In this document: piece after piece, positions 54,131-62,649 of the stretch
How the letters are laid out: each line of letters starts with the position of its first letter
How positions within the stretch are numbered: position 1 is the stretch's first letter
NCBI RefSeq assembly: GCF_008039575.1
Contig: NZ_VDUY01000001.1
Coordinates: 186,001 to 250,000 of the forward strand
DNA from: Zeimonas arvi
GTDB lineage: Bacteria > Pseudomonadota > Gammaproteobacteria > Burkholderiales > Burkholderiaceae_E
Direction: 5' to 3'
Length of the DNA: 64,000 bases
Position numbers and translations under genes: made by a program
Notes under the pieces: generated by a model
What the model was told of the DNA's origin: nothing
What the model saw: only the letters and a program-made list of their open reading frames with translations
Database searches by the model: none

Positions 54131-55177
54131 ATGACCGACAAGAACCAGCCTTTGCTCCGGGTCAGCAACCTGAAGACCCACTTCGAGAACCGCGACGGCG
54201 TGGTGCGCGCCGTCGACGGCGTGTCCTTCGACGTGATGCCGGGCGAGACGCTGGCGGTGGTCGGCGAGTCGGGCTGCGGCAAGAGCGTGACCTCGCTGTC
54301 CATCCTGCGCCTGATCCCCACGCCGCCGGCGCGGATCATGCCGGGCAGCCGCATCGAGTTCAAGGGCCGCAACCTGCTCGATCTCAGCGACGCGCAGATG
54401 CGCCAGATCCGCGGCAACGAGATCTCGATGATCTTCCAGGAGCCGATGACCTCGCTGAACCCGGTGCTCACCATCGGCAGGCAGATCTCCGAGGCCCTGG
54501 TGCTGCACAAGGGCATGACGAAGCAGCAGGCCACCGGACGGGCGGTCGAGATGCTCCGGCGGGTCAACATCCCCGAGGCCGAGCGCCGGGTCACGCAGTA
54601 CCCGCACGAGCTGTCCGGCGGCATGCGCCAGCGGGTGATGATCGCGATGGCGCTGGCCTGCGAGCCGCAGCTGCTGATCGCCGACGAACCGACCACCGCG
54701 CTCGACGTGACCATCCAGGCACAGATCCTCGACCTGATGCGCGACCTGCGCGACGACACGCACGCGTCGATCATCCTGATCACGCACGACCTGGGCGTGG
54801 TGGCCGAGATGGCGCAGCGCGTGGTGGTGATGTACGCCGGCCGCAAGGTCGAGGAGGCGCCGGTGCGGCAGCTCTTCGCCGTGCCGCGCCATCCCTACAC
54901 CCGCGGGCTGCTCGACTCGATGCCCAAGCTGGGCGAATCGCTGCGCGGGCACGATCGCCAGCGGCTCACCGAGATCCCGGGCATGGTGCCCTCGCTGAAG
55001 ACCGAGATGCCGGGCTGCCTGTTCGCCCCGCGCTGCACCTTCGCCACCGAGCGCTGCCCGCGCGAGGTGCCGCCGCTGAAGGACTACGGTGACGGCCACC
55101 TGTCGGCCTGCTGGGAGTCGGAACGTGTCGCCGCGCTGGCCTCGGCCGGCGCGCTGCAAGGGAGCGCAGCCCGATGA
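54131..55177 (+). CDS. Opp/Dpp-type ABC ATPase, DppD-like
   Basis: A 348-residue ATPase. Walker A GESGCGKS (45-52), signature LSGGMRQR, Walker [13 protein letters not shown], switch ITHDLGVV. The C-terminal oligopeptide-transporter extension has [15 protein letters not shown], which in family members binds a [4Fe-4S] cluster. I use ATG 54131; a GTG four codons upstream, overlapping the permease stop, is an alternative. Overlaps the DppF gene by four bases. Confidence 0.93.
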   Translation: MTDKNQPLLRVSNLKTHFENRDGVVRAVDGVSFDVMPGETLAVVGESGCGKSVTSLSILRLIPTPPARIMPGSRIEFKGRNLLDLSDAQMRQIRGNEISMIFQEPMTSLNPVLTIGRQISEALVLHKGMTKQQATGRAVEMLRRVNIPEAERRVTQYPHELSGGMRQRVMIAMALACEPQLLIADEPTTALDVTIQAQILDLMRDLRDDTHASIILITHDLGVVAEMAQRVVVMYAGRKVEEAPVRQLFAVPRHPYTRGLLDSMPKLGESLRGHDRQRLTEIPGMVPSLKTEMPGCLFAPRCTFATERCPREVPPLKDYGDGHLSACWESERVAALASAGALQGSAAR

Positions 55178-56187
55178 GCGCCGTCATGAAGGAACGCGCC
55201 GGCGCTTCCGGCGCCCCGGCGCCCGCCGACACGCTGCTCGAGGTCCGCGACCTCTGCAAGCACTTCGACGTCAAGCAAGGCCTGCTCGGCCGCGGCGGCG
55301 CCAAGGTGCGCGCGGTCGACGGCGTGAGCTTCTGGATCCGCGAAGGCGAGACGCTGGGGCTGGTCGGCGAGTCCGGCTGCGGCAAGTCGACCACCGGCAA
55401 GATGATCCTGCGGCTCACCGACCCGACCAGCGGCACGATCAACTGGCGAGGCAGGCAGATCGAGAAGCTGCCGCAGGGGCAGATGCGCGCCTTCCGCCGC
55501 GAATTGCAGGCGGTGTTCCAGGACCCGTACTCCTCGCTGAACCCGCGGATGCGCGCGGCCGAGATCGTGGCCGAGCCGCTGCGCAACTTCGAATCGCTCG
55601 GCCGGAAGGAGATCGGCGAGCGGGTGGCCGCGCTGTTCGACCGCGTGGGCCTGCGCCCCGACCAGCTGGTCAAGTATCCGCACGAATTCTCGGGCGGCCA
55701 GCGCCAGCGGCTGGGCATCGCCCGCGCACTGTCAGTGCAGCCGAAACTGATCGTCTGCGACGAGCCGGTCTCGGCGCTCGACGTATCGGTGCAGGCCCAG
55801 GTGATCAACCTGCTGATCGACCTGCAGGAAGAGTTCGGCCTGTCCTACCTGTTCGTGGCGCACGATCTCGCGGTGGTCGAGCACATCAGCCACCGGGTGG
55901 CGGTCATGTACCTGGGCAAGATGGTCGAGATCGCGCCCAAGCGCGAGATCTTCGCGGCGCCCCGGCACCCGTACACCGAGGCCCTGCTCTCGGCGGTGCC
56001 GGTGCCCGATCCCACGGTCGAGAGAAAGCGGATAATCCTGAAGGGCGACGTCCCGAGCCCGATGAAACCGCCGTCGGGATGCCGCTTCCACACCCGCTGT
56101 CCCTACGCCGAGGCGCGCTGCAAGGTCGAAGAGCCCGTGCTGCGCGAGATCGAGCCGGGCCACCTCGTCGCCTGCCACCTTCGCTGA
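55174..56187 (+). CDS. Opp/Dpp-type ABC ATPase, DppF-like
   Basis: A 337-residue ATPase. Walker A GESGCGKS (65-72), signature [15 protein letters not shown], Walker [15 protein letters not shown], switch VAHDLAVV. The C-terminal cysteine-containing [15 protein letters not shown] is the iron-sulfur-like segment typical of DppF. ATG overlaps the DppD stop and its TGA overlaps the ATG of dpaL (TGATG), so transport and catabolic genes are translationally coupled. Confidence 0.93.
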   Translation: MSAVMKERAGASGAPAPADTLLEVRDLCKHFDVKQGLLGRGGAKVRAVDGVSFWIREGETLGLVGESGCGKSTTGKMILRLTDPTSGTINWRGRQIEKLPQGQMRAFRRELQAVFQDPYSSLNPRMRAAEIVAEPLRNFESLGRKEIGERVAALFDRVGLRPDQLVKYPHEFSGGQRQRLGIARALSVQPKLIVCDEPVSALDVSVQAQVINLLIDLQEEFGLSYLFVAHDLAVVEHISHRVAVMYLGKMVEIAPKREIFAAPRHPYTEALLSAVPVPDPTVERKRIILKGDVPSPMKPPSGCRFHTRCPYAEARCKVEEPVLREIEPGHLVACHLR

Positions 56188-57431
56188 TGCCCACCTTGCC
56201 CTCCTCCATCGAAGCCGGCGCGCAAGCACGCGCCGTGTCCAATCCTCGTGCCGCCGCGCCGGCCGAGCCCTACGGCGAGGCCCGGTCGCAGGTCATGAGC
56301 GCGCCGCGCTTCGCCGCCGCGCTCGCCGAGATCTCCAGCTGGCCCGGCTACGCGCGCACGCCGCTGGTGGCGCTGCCGGGACTTGCCTCGGCCCTGGGGC
56401 TCGCCCAGCTTCACTACAAGGACGAGCGCGGCCGCTTCGGCCTGCGCAGCTTCAAGGCGCTGGGCGGCGCCTACGCGGTGTCCAACGTGCTTCGCCGCAA
56501 GGTGGCCGCCGCGAAGGGCCTGCCGCTGGCGTCGCTCGGCTCGGCCGACCTGCTTTCCGGCGCGCACGACGACCTGATCCGCGGCGAGACCGTCACCTGC
56601 GCCACCGACGGCAATCACGGCCGCTCGGTGGCCTGGGGCGCGCGGCTCTTCGGCTGCCGCTGCGTGATCTACGTGCACGAGACGGTCAGCCAGGGCCGGC
56701 GTGACGCGATCGCGCAGTACGGCGCGCAGGTCGTCGAGGTCAAGGGCAACTACGACGACGCGGTCCGGCACGCGGCGCAACAGGCCGCCGCCAACGGCTG
56801 GACCGTCGTCTCCGACACCTCCTACCCCGGCTACCGGGACATCCCCAGCGACGTGATGCACGGCTACGGCGTGATGGCCGCCGAGATCGGCGCCCAGACG
56901 CCCGAACCGCCCACGCACGTCTTCGTGCAGGCCGGCGTGGGCGCGCTGGCTGCCGCGATCTGCGCCGACTTCTGGATCCGCTGGGGCGAGCGCCGCCCGC
57001 AGTTCGTGGTGGTGGAGCCGCTCGCGGCCGACTGCGTGTACCGCAGCCTCGAGAAGGGCGAGCAGGTCGCGGTCCAGGGTTCGCTCGAAACCGTGATGGC
57101 CGGTTTGGCCTGCGGCGAGGTGTCCGATCTCGCCTGGGCGATCCTGCGCGAAGGCGCGAACTCGGCGATCGCGGTCGACGACCGCTACGCGCTGGCCGGC
57201 ATGCGGCTGTTCGCCAACCCGCTGGCCGGCGACACGCCGATCGTGTCCGGCGAGACTGGCGCATCGGGACTGGCCGCGCTGCTCGCGGTGCGTGACCACC
57301 CGGCGCTTGCGGCCACGCTGAAGCTGGACGCGAGCTCGCGGGTCCTTCTGCTTGGCAGCGAGGGCGACACCGACCCGGCCATCTATCGCGAGGTGGTCGG
57401 GCGGTCCGCCGACGCGGTGCTCGCGGCATGA
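56187..57431 (+). CDS. dpaL: Diaminopropionate ammonia-lyase
   Basis: A 414-residue fold-type II PLP enzyme. The PLP lysine is K90 in FGLRSFKALGGAYA, very similar to the E. coli YgeX/DpaL site. CATDGNHGRSVAWGA and VVSDTSYPGYRDIPSDVMHGYG carry the two aspartates that, as I recall from the E. coli structure, serve D- and L-diaminopropionate respectively. The enzyme splits 2,3-diaminopropionate to pyruvate and two ammonia molecules, unusually accepting both enantiomers. It is embedded in an operon with D-carbamoylase and an M20 carbamoylase. The first 35 residues are less conserved. Coupled to DppF (TGATG) and to the next gene (ATGA). Confidence 0.9.
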   Translation: MPTLPSSIEAGAQARAVSNPRAAAPAEPYGEARSQVMSAPRFAAALAEISSWPGYARTPLVALPGLASALGLAQLHYKDERGRFGLRSFKALGGAYAVSNVLRRKVAAAKGLPLASLGSADLLSGAHDDLIRGETVTCATDGNHGRSVAWGARLFGCRCVIYVHETVSQGRRDAIAQYGAQVVEVKGNYDDAVRHAAQQAAANGWTVVSDTSYPGYRDIPSDVMHGYGVMAAEIGAQTPEPPTHVFVQAGVGALAAAICADFWIRWGERRPQFVVVEPLAADCVYRSLEKGEQVAVQGSLETVMAGLACGEVSDLAWAILREGANSAIAVDDRYALAGMRLFANPLAGDTPIVSGETGASGLAALLAVRDHPALAATLKLDASSRVLLLGSEGDTDPAIYREVVGRSADAVLAA

Positions 57432-58720
57432 GCTGCTGCGGCCATGGTCACGCCGGCCACGATCACGCCGGATCGGCGCCTGAGGACCCTGCACTGGCGG
57501 GGCTCGCGATCCGCCCCGACCGCCTGCTCGACCGCCTGGAGCGGCTTGCCGCGATCGGGCGCACCGACGAGGGCGCCTGCTGCCGCCTCGCGCTGACCGA
57601 CGAGGACCGCGCCGGCCGCGACCTGGTCGTCTCCTGGATGCGCGAGCTCGGGCTCGAGGTGCGGGTGGACCGGATCGGCAACATCTTCGGGCTGCGCCGC
57701 GGCAGCGAGGACCTGCCCCCGGTCATGAGCGGCTCGCACATCGACACGGTGCGCACCGGCGGCCGCTTCGACGGCAACCTGGGCGTGCTCGGCGCGCTCG
57801 AGGTGGTCGAGGCGCTGAACGACGTCGGCGCGCGCACCCGCCGTCCGCTGGTCGTGGCCGTGTTCACCAACGAGGAAGGGGCGCGCTTCGCGCCCGACAT
57901 GCTGGGTTCGCTGGCCTACGTGGGCGGGCTGCCGCTTCGGCAGGCGCTCGACACGGTGGGCATCGACGGCAGACGGCTCGGCGACGAGCTCGAGCGCATC
58001 GGCTATGCGGGCGATGCGGGGCTCGGGCTCTACCGGCCCCACGCCTTCGTGGAGCTGCACATCGAGCAGGGGCCGGTGCTCGACATCGAGGGCGTGCGCA
58101 TCGGTGCGGTCGAGAGCCTGCAGGGCATCTCCTGGCAGGAGGTGAGCATCACCGGCCAGTCCAACCACGCCGGCACCACGCCGATGCGCATGCGCCACGA
58201 CGCCGGCTACTGCGCCGCGGCCATCGGCACGAAGCTGCGCGAGATCGCCCGCGAACTCGGCGGCGACCAGGTCTGCACGATGGGCATGGTCAGGCTGCAC
58301 CCCAACCTGATCAACGTGATCGCCGCGCGGGCCACGGTCACCGTGGACATCCGCAACACCGACGAGGCCAGGCTGCAGGAGGCCGAGCGCCGCTTCGCCG
58401 ACTTCCTGGAAGCGCTGGCCCATGCCGAGGGCGTGAAGATCGAGACCCGTCGGCTCGCGCGCTTCGAGCCGGTGCGATTCGACGACGGCATCGCGCGCGT
58501 GGTCGAGCGACACGCGGCGTCGATGGGCCTGTCCTGTCGCCGGATGACCTCGGGGGCAGGCCACGACGCGCAGATGCTGGCCCGCATCTGCCCCACCGCC
58601 ATGATCTTCGTGCCAAGCATCGGCGGCATCAGCCACAACCCCGCCGAGGACACGCGGCCCGAGGACCTCGCCGCCGGCGCCGAGGTGCTGCTGCGCACGC
58701 TGGTCGAGCTCGCGAGCTGA
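57428..58720 (+). CDS. M20 Zn-dependent hydrolase (N-carbamoyl-L-amino-acid hydrolase/allantoate amidohydrolase-like) with His-rich N-terminus
   Basis: A 430-residue metalloamidase. Metal ligands: H104 in SGSHIDTV, D115 in GRFDGNLGV, E149-E150 in TNEEGARF, H211 in ELHIEQGPVL, and the late GISHNPAED. QSNHAGTTPMRMRHD is the substrate/lid region of the N-carbamoylase/allantoate amidohydrolase subgroup. The extreme N-terminus MSCCGHGHAGHDHAG is a cysteine/histidine-rich stretch not part of the family fold, resembling nickel/zinc-binding tails. It likely removes a carbamoyl or other N-substituent; the operon's D-carbamoylase works on the other enantiomer. ATG overlaps the dpaL stop. Confidence 0.9.
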   Translation: MSCCGHGHAGHDHAGSAPEDPALAGLAIRPDRLLDRLERLAAIGRTDEGACCRLALTDEDRAGRDLVVSWMRELGLEVRVDRIGNIFGLRRGSEDLPPVMSGSHIDTVRTGGRFDGNLGVLGALEVVEALNDVGARTRRPLVVAVFTNEEGARFAPDMLGSLAYVGGLPLRQALDTVGIDGRRLGDELERIGYAGDAGLGLYRPHAFVELHIEQGPVLDIEGVRIGAVESLQGISWQEVSITGQSNHAGTTPMRMRHDAGYCAAAIGTKLREIARELGGDQVCTMGMVRLHPNLINVIAARATVTVDIRNTDEARLQEAERRFADFLEALAHAEGVKIETRRLARFEPVRFDDGIARVVERHAASMGLSCRRMTSGAGHDAQMLARICPTAMIFVPSIGGISHNPAEDTRPEDLAAGAEVLLRTLVELAS

Positions 58721-58766
58721 CGGCACGCCCCCCGAACGACGCATTCACCGATCTGGAAGAACCCCC

Positions 58767-59708
58767 ATGCCCCGCATCGTCTCCGTCGGCGCCGCCCAAC
58801 TCGGCCCGATCGCCCTGAAGGAAAGCCGCGCCGAGGTCGTCGAGCGCCTGGTCGCGCTGATGCGCCAGGCAAAGGGCCACGGCTGCGACCTGGTCGTGTT
58901 TCCCGAACTGGCGCTGACCACCTTCTTCCCCCGGTGGTACTTCGAGCACCAGGAAGAGATCGACGCCTTCTTCGAGCGTCAGATGCCGGGGCACGACACC
59001 CGCAAGCTCTTCGACACGGCGCGCGAGCTCGGCATCGGCTTCTACCTGGGCTACGCCGAGCTCGTGGAGCAGGAAGGCCGGCTGCGCCGCTTCAACACCT
59101 CGATCCTGGTCGACAAGGCAGGCAGCATCGTCGGCAAGTACCGCAAGATCCACTTGCCCGGCCACCACGAGCACGAGCCCTGGCGCGCCTTCCAGCACCT
59201 GGAGAAGCGCTACTTCGAGCGCGGCGACCTGGGCTTCCCGGTCTACCGGGCCTTCGGCGGGCTGATGGGCATGGCGATCTGCAACGACCGCCGCTGGCCC
59301 GAGACCTACCGGGTGATGGGCCTGCAGGGCGTGGAAATGGTGCTGCTCGGCTACAACACGCCGGTGCACAACCCGCCCGCGCCCGAGCACGACGCGCTGT
59401 CGAACTTCCACAACTCGCTGGTCATGCAGTCGGGCGCCTACCAGAACGGCACCTGGGTGGTCGGCGTGGCCAAGGCCGGCCGCGAGGAAGGCGTTGACCA
59501 GATCGGCAACTCGATCATCGTGGCGCCCTCGGGCGAGATCGTGGCCGCCTGCTCGACTCTGGGCGACGAGCTGGCCATCGCGCGCTGCGACCTGGACCTG
59601 ACCAGGTCCTACAAGAGCACCACCTTCAACTTCGCGCGGCACCGCGAACCCGACCAGTACCGGATGATCGTGGAGCGCAAGGGCGCGGAGCCGCCGCCCG
59701 AGGCCTGA
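58767..59708 (+). CDS. N-carbamoyl-D-amino acid hydrolase (nitrilase superfamily)
   Basis: A 313-residue nitrilase-superfamily enzyme with the Glu-Lys-Cys triad E47 (FPELALTT), K127 (KYRKIHLPG) and C172 (ICNDRRWPE), at the same numbers as in the Agrobacterium D-carbamoylase. Many other stretches match (TTFFPRW, FQHLEKRYFE, GYNTPVHNPP), so a decarbamoylase for N-carbamoyl-D-amino acids is a strong call. No hydantoinase gene is nearby, so the substrate probably enters already ring-opened or as a natural ureido acid. Last gene of the importer operon; its stop is two bases from that of the convergent LysR gene. Confidence 0.93.
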   Translation: MPRIVSVGAAQLGPIALKESRAEVVERLVALMRQAKGHGCDLVVFPELALTTFFPRWYFEHQEEIDAFFERQMPGHDTRKLFDTARELGIGFYLGYAELVEQEGRLRRFNTSILVDKAGSIVGKYRKIHLPGHHEHEPWRAFQHLEKRYFERGDLGFPVYRAFGGLMGMAICNDRRWPETYRVMGLQGVEMVLLGYNTPVHNPPAPEHDALSNFHNSLVMQSGAYQNGTWVVGVAKAGREEGVDQIGNSIIVAPSGEIVAACSTLGDELAIARCDLDLTRSYKSTTFNFARHREPDQYRMIVERKGAEPPPEA

Positions 59709-59709
59709 G

Positions 59710-60612
59710 TCACCCGGACAGTTCGGCGAGCCGCTCGGGAATCCGCGCGGCCAGGAAGTCGTAGACGCGCCTGACCACGCGGTTGCCGCGGATCTCCCGG
59801 TGCACCGCCAGCCAGCAGGGCATCGGCGGGACCTTCAGCTGCGGCAGGACCCGCCTCAGCTCGGGCTCCCCGGCGGCCGTGTAGTGCGCGAGAAAGCCGA
59901 TGCCCGAGCCTTCGGCCACCAGCCTGCCGTAGGCGATGTGATCGTCGGTTCGCAAGGCGAAGGCCTCGCGCCCGATCGGCAGTCCCAGCGCAGCGAAGCC
60001 GCGCAGGATCGTCTCGTCGCGGTCATAGCCGACCAGCCGATGCGCCACCAGGTCCTCGGGCCTGCGCGGTTCACCGGCGCGAGCCAGATAGCGTCGGTGC
60101 GCATAGGCGCCGATCCCCACGTCGGCCAGCTTGCGGGCCACCAGCGAACCCTGGTCCGGGCGCACCATCCGCACCGCGATGTCCGCCTCGCGGCGCAGCA
60201 GATTGCTCAGGGCATTCGAGGCCACCAGCTCCACCTGTATTCCCGGCTCGGCGGCCTGGAACTCGGCCAGCAGCGGCGGAAGCAGCCATACCGCCGCCAC
60301 CTGGCTGGCCGTGACCCGGACCACGCCCGTCGCCGTGTCGCGCTGCCGGGCCAGCGCGCGCTCGAGGCCCAAGGCGCCCTCCTCCATCTGCCGCGCGTCA
60401 TCGGCAATCGCCAGCGCGGCGGCGGTGGGCACCACGCCGCGCCCCGTCCGCTCGAAGAGCGCCGTGCCGAGTTGCGCTTCAAGCTCCGCGACGTGCCGGC
60501 TGAGCGTCGGCTGGCGGGCTCCGGTCGCGCGGGCCGCGCCGGTCAGGCTGCCGGCCTCCAGGACGGCCAGGAAGCTGCGGATCAGGGTCCAGTCGAAGCG
60601 CTGCGTCGTCAT
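59710..60612 (-). CDS. LysR-family transcriptional regulator
   Basis: A 300-residue LysR regulator. Winged helix at about 5-62 (DWTLIRSFLAVLEAGSLTGAARATGARQPTLSRHVAELEAQLG), substrate-binding domain from about 92. Similar in layout to the AaeR/DsdC-unrelated large LysR group with GVVRVTASQVAAVWLLPPLLAEF. Start ATG 60612 (MTTQRFDW). Divergent from the epimerase gene, its probable target; a small palindrome TGCGC-N4-GCGCA lies between. It is also immediately convergent with the D-carbamoylase operon. Confidence 0.88.
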   Translation of the reverse strand: MTTQRFDWTLIRSFLAVLEAGSLTGAARATGARQPTLSRHVAELEAQLGTALFERTGRGVVPTAAALAIADDARQMEEGALGLERALARQRDTATGVVRVTASQVAAVWLLPPLLAEFQAAEPGIQVELVASNALSNLLRREADIAVRMVRPDQGSLVARKLADVGIGAYAHRRYLARAGEPRRPEDLVAHRLVGYDRDETILRGFAALGLPIGREAFALRTDDHIAYGRLVAEGSGIGFLAHYTAAGEPELRRVLPQLKVPPMPCWLAVHREIRGNRVVRRVYDFLAARIPERLAELSG

Positions 60613-60632
60613 ACCGAATCGTATGACTGCAA

Positions 60633-60646
60633 TGCGCCGGTGCGCA
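60633..60646. promoter_or_regulatory. Candidate LysR binding palindrome
   Basis: TGCGC-CGGT-GCGCA in the 124-base divergent region between the LysR and epimerase genes. LysR sites are T-N11-A with short inverted repeats; this one has T-N12-A spacing, so it is only suggestive. Confidence 0.3.
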
Positions 60647-60736
60647 ATTGTCGGATGGCAGGCCGGAGCCGACACTTGACGGCATCCCGACACGCGCCCG
60701 ACCGCCGCCCGCCACCCGAACCGAAGGAAGACCCTC

Positions 60737-61807
60737 ATGGAACCGAACGCCTGCTCCGCACCCACCTCGCGCGCCGCCCCGACCTCGCGCGCCGCCCCGA
60801 CCGCCCGCATCGTCCTCGTGCTCGGCGCGAACGGCCGCTTCGGCGCAGCCGCCACGCAGGCCTTCGCCGAAGCCGGCTGGCGGGTGATCGCGCAGGCCCG
60901 GCGCGCGCCGGCCGCCCTGCCGGCCGGGGTCCGCCATGTCGACACGCCGCTCGCCGATCCGGCGGCGCTGGCCGCGCAGGCGAACGGAGCCGACACGGTG
61001 GTCTACGCAGTCAATCCCCCCTACACCCGTTGGGCGGCCGAGGCCCTCCCGCTCGCGCGTGCCGGCATGGCGGTCGCCGAGCGCCTGGGCGCGCGATTCA
61101 TGCTGCCGGGCAACGTCTACAACTTCGGCGAGTCCATGCCGCCGCTGCTTCGCGAGGACGCGCCGCAAGACGCGCGAACCCGCAAGGGCCAGATCCGCGT
61201 CCGGATGGAGAGCGAGCTCGAGTCGCGCGCAGCCGCCGGCCTCCGGTCGGTCGTGATCCGGGCGGGCGATTTCTTCGGCGGCGGCGCCGGCAGCTGGCTC
61301 GATCTGGTGATCGCGAAGTCGCTGCGCGCCGGCAAGCTGGTCTACCCCGGCCCGACCGATCGGCCGCACGCCTGGGCCTACCTGCCGGACCTGGCTCGCA
61401 CCTTCGTGGCGGTGGCGCAGCGTGCCGACCTGCCTGTCGCCGAGCGGCTGCACTTTGCCGGCCACACGCTGACCGGCGCGCAGTTGCTCGACGCGATCGA
61501 GCGCGCCGCCGAGGCCGGCGGCATCCGGCCCGCCGGCGGGTGGCGCTGCGGCGGCCTGCCTTGGTTCCTGCTGCGCGCGGGCGGCCTCCTCGTACCGATG
61601 TGGCGGGAGATCGCCGAAATGGCCTACCTGTGGCAGGCGCCGCATGCGCTCGACGGCAGGCGCCTCATGCAGGCCGTGGGCCCGCTGGCGGAAACGCCTG
61701 TCGAAGTCGCCATGGCCCACGCGCTTCAGGCACTGGGCCTGATCGCACCGCAGCGCAGCTCCGCGGCTGCCAGGCCCGCGTCCCCGGCGAAAGCCGCGTT
61801 TTCTTGA
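60737..61807 (+). CDS. NAD(P)-dependent epimerase/sugar-nucleotide-epimerase-like protein
   Basis: A 356-residue extended SDR-like protein. NAD(P) loop VLVLGANGRFGAAATQAFAEAGW (near 26-48), AVNPPYTRWAAEALPLARAGM and PGNVYNFGESMPPLL around the catalytic YxxxK-like position (here the motif is altered). It resembles the YeeZ/NAD-epimerase-like proteins encoded beside LysR genes. The N-terminus contains two identical TSRAAP hexapeptides from a perfect 18-base tandem repeat. RBS GAAGGAAG before the ATG. The substrate is unknown. Confidence 0.8.
   Translation: MEPNACSAPTSRAAPTSRAAPTARIVLVLGANGRFGAAATQAFAEAGWRVIAQARRAPAALPAGVRHVDTPLADPAALAAQANGADTVVYAVNPPYTRWAAEALPLARAGMAVAERLGARFMLPGNVYNFGESMPPLLREDAPQDARTRKGQIRVRMESELESRAAAGLRSVVIRAGDFFGGGAGSWLDLVIAKSLRAGKLVYPGPTDRPHAWAYLPDLARTFVAVAQRADLPVAERLHFAGHTLTGAQLLDAIERAAEAGGIRPAGGWRCGGLPWFLLRAGGLLVPMWREIAEMAYLWQAPHALDGRRLMQAVGPLAETPVEVAMAHALQALGLIAPQRSSAAARPASPAKAAFS
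60764..60799 (+). repeat. Perfect 18-base tandem repeat in the epimerase N-terminus
   Basis: Two identical in-frame copies (60764-60781, 60782-60799) coding TSRAAP, ahead of the Rossmann fold; a third partial match (ACCGCCCGC) follows. Consistent with slippage in a disordered leader. Confidence 0.8.
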
Positions 61808-61899
61808 CTGATTTTTAACTAAAAGTCCAAAGTCCTTAGCCAATTCGCCACTTTTTTAAAGGTAATCGAGCCGCTATGCTCCGAGTCAGGAGAATGGCA

Positions 61900-62607
61900 A
61901 TGGCTCGATCCCCCGATTCCTTCAGCGCTGCGCCGATCAAGGCCGTCGTGTTCGACGCCTACGGGACGCTGTTCGACGTGCATTCGGTAGCGAGTCTCGC
62001 AGAGCAGCTCTTCCCCGGACACGGCGACGCGCTGTCGCAGCTGTGGCGGCAGAAGCAGCTCGAGTACTCGTGGCTGCGCGCAATGTCGGGTCGCTACAAG
62101 CCGTTCTGGGACATCACCCGCGACGCGCTGCGCTTCTCGGCCGAGCGCCTGGGCGTGCCGCTGTCCGTCGAATCCGAGCAACGGCTGATGAACCAGTATT
62201 CCAGCCTCTCCGCCTTCCCCGAGAACCTGTCCGCGTTGCGCGCGCTGAAGGACGCCGGCCTGCCGCTGGGCATCCTGAGCAACGGCAACCGCGAGATGAT
62301 CGAGGTGTCGGTGCGCAGCGCCGGCATGACCGGCCTGTTCGATCACCTGCTGTCCTCGCAGGAAGTGAAGACCTTCAAGACGGTCGACAGGCTCTACGCG
62401 CTGGCGCCCGAGGCCTTCGGATGCCGGCCGCGCGAAATCCTGTTCGTGTCCTCGAATTGCTGGGACGCGGTCGGCGCCCGCTGGTACGGCTACACCAGCT
62501 TCTGGATCAATCGCGCCGGCGCGCCGCTCGACCGCCTCGACACCGCCCCGGATCACACCGGCAGCCTGCTCACCGACGTGCTGGCCGTCGCCCGCCCGAC
62601 CGGCTAG
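61900..62607 (+). CDS. (S)-2-haloacid dehalogenase (HAD type II)
   Basis: A 235-residue haloacid dehalogenase. Nucleophile D19 in FDAYGTLFDV, the halide-binding arginine in LWRQKQLEYSWLR, serine of ILSNGN, lysine and tyrosine in KTFKTVDRLYAL, and FVSSNCWDAVGA with Ser-Asn-Asp: all catalytic residues of the Pseudomonas L-DEX enzyme are retained, and long runs look nearly the same. It hydrolyses S-2-haloalkanoic acids, giving glycolate from haloacetate or D-2-hydroxy acids. ATG 61900 has AGGAG at seven bases; in-frame ATGs at 61876 and 61894 are worse. Located 42 bases before malate synthase G. Confidence 0.93.
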   Translation: MARSPDSFSAAPIKAVVFDAYGTLFDVHSVASLAEQLFPGHGDALSQLWRQKQLEYSWLRAMSGRYKPFWDITRDALRFSAERLGVPLSVESEQRLMNQYSSLSAFPENLSALRALKDAGLPLGILSNGNREMIEVSVRSAGMTGLFDHLLSSQEVKTFKTVDRLYALAPEAFGCRPREILFVSSNCWDAVGARWYGYTSFWINRAGAPLDRLDTAPDHTGSLLTDVLAVARPTG

Positions 62608-62649
62608 CCATCCCTTTCAAGCATCCATCCTTCGACTCGGAGACCTTCC

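Noticed and set aside
56187-57431. Threonine dehydratase as the identity of the PLP enzyme in the importer operon
   Set aside because: The FKALGGAYA lysine site, TDGNHGRSVAW and the VSDTSYPGYRDIPSDVM stretch match diaminopropionate ammonia-lyase far better; the dehydratase-like enzyme is the separate gene at 34710-35678.
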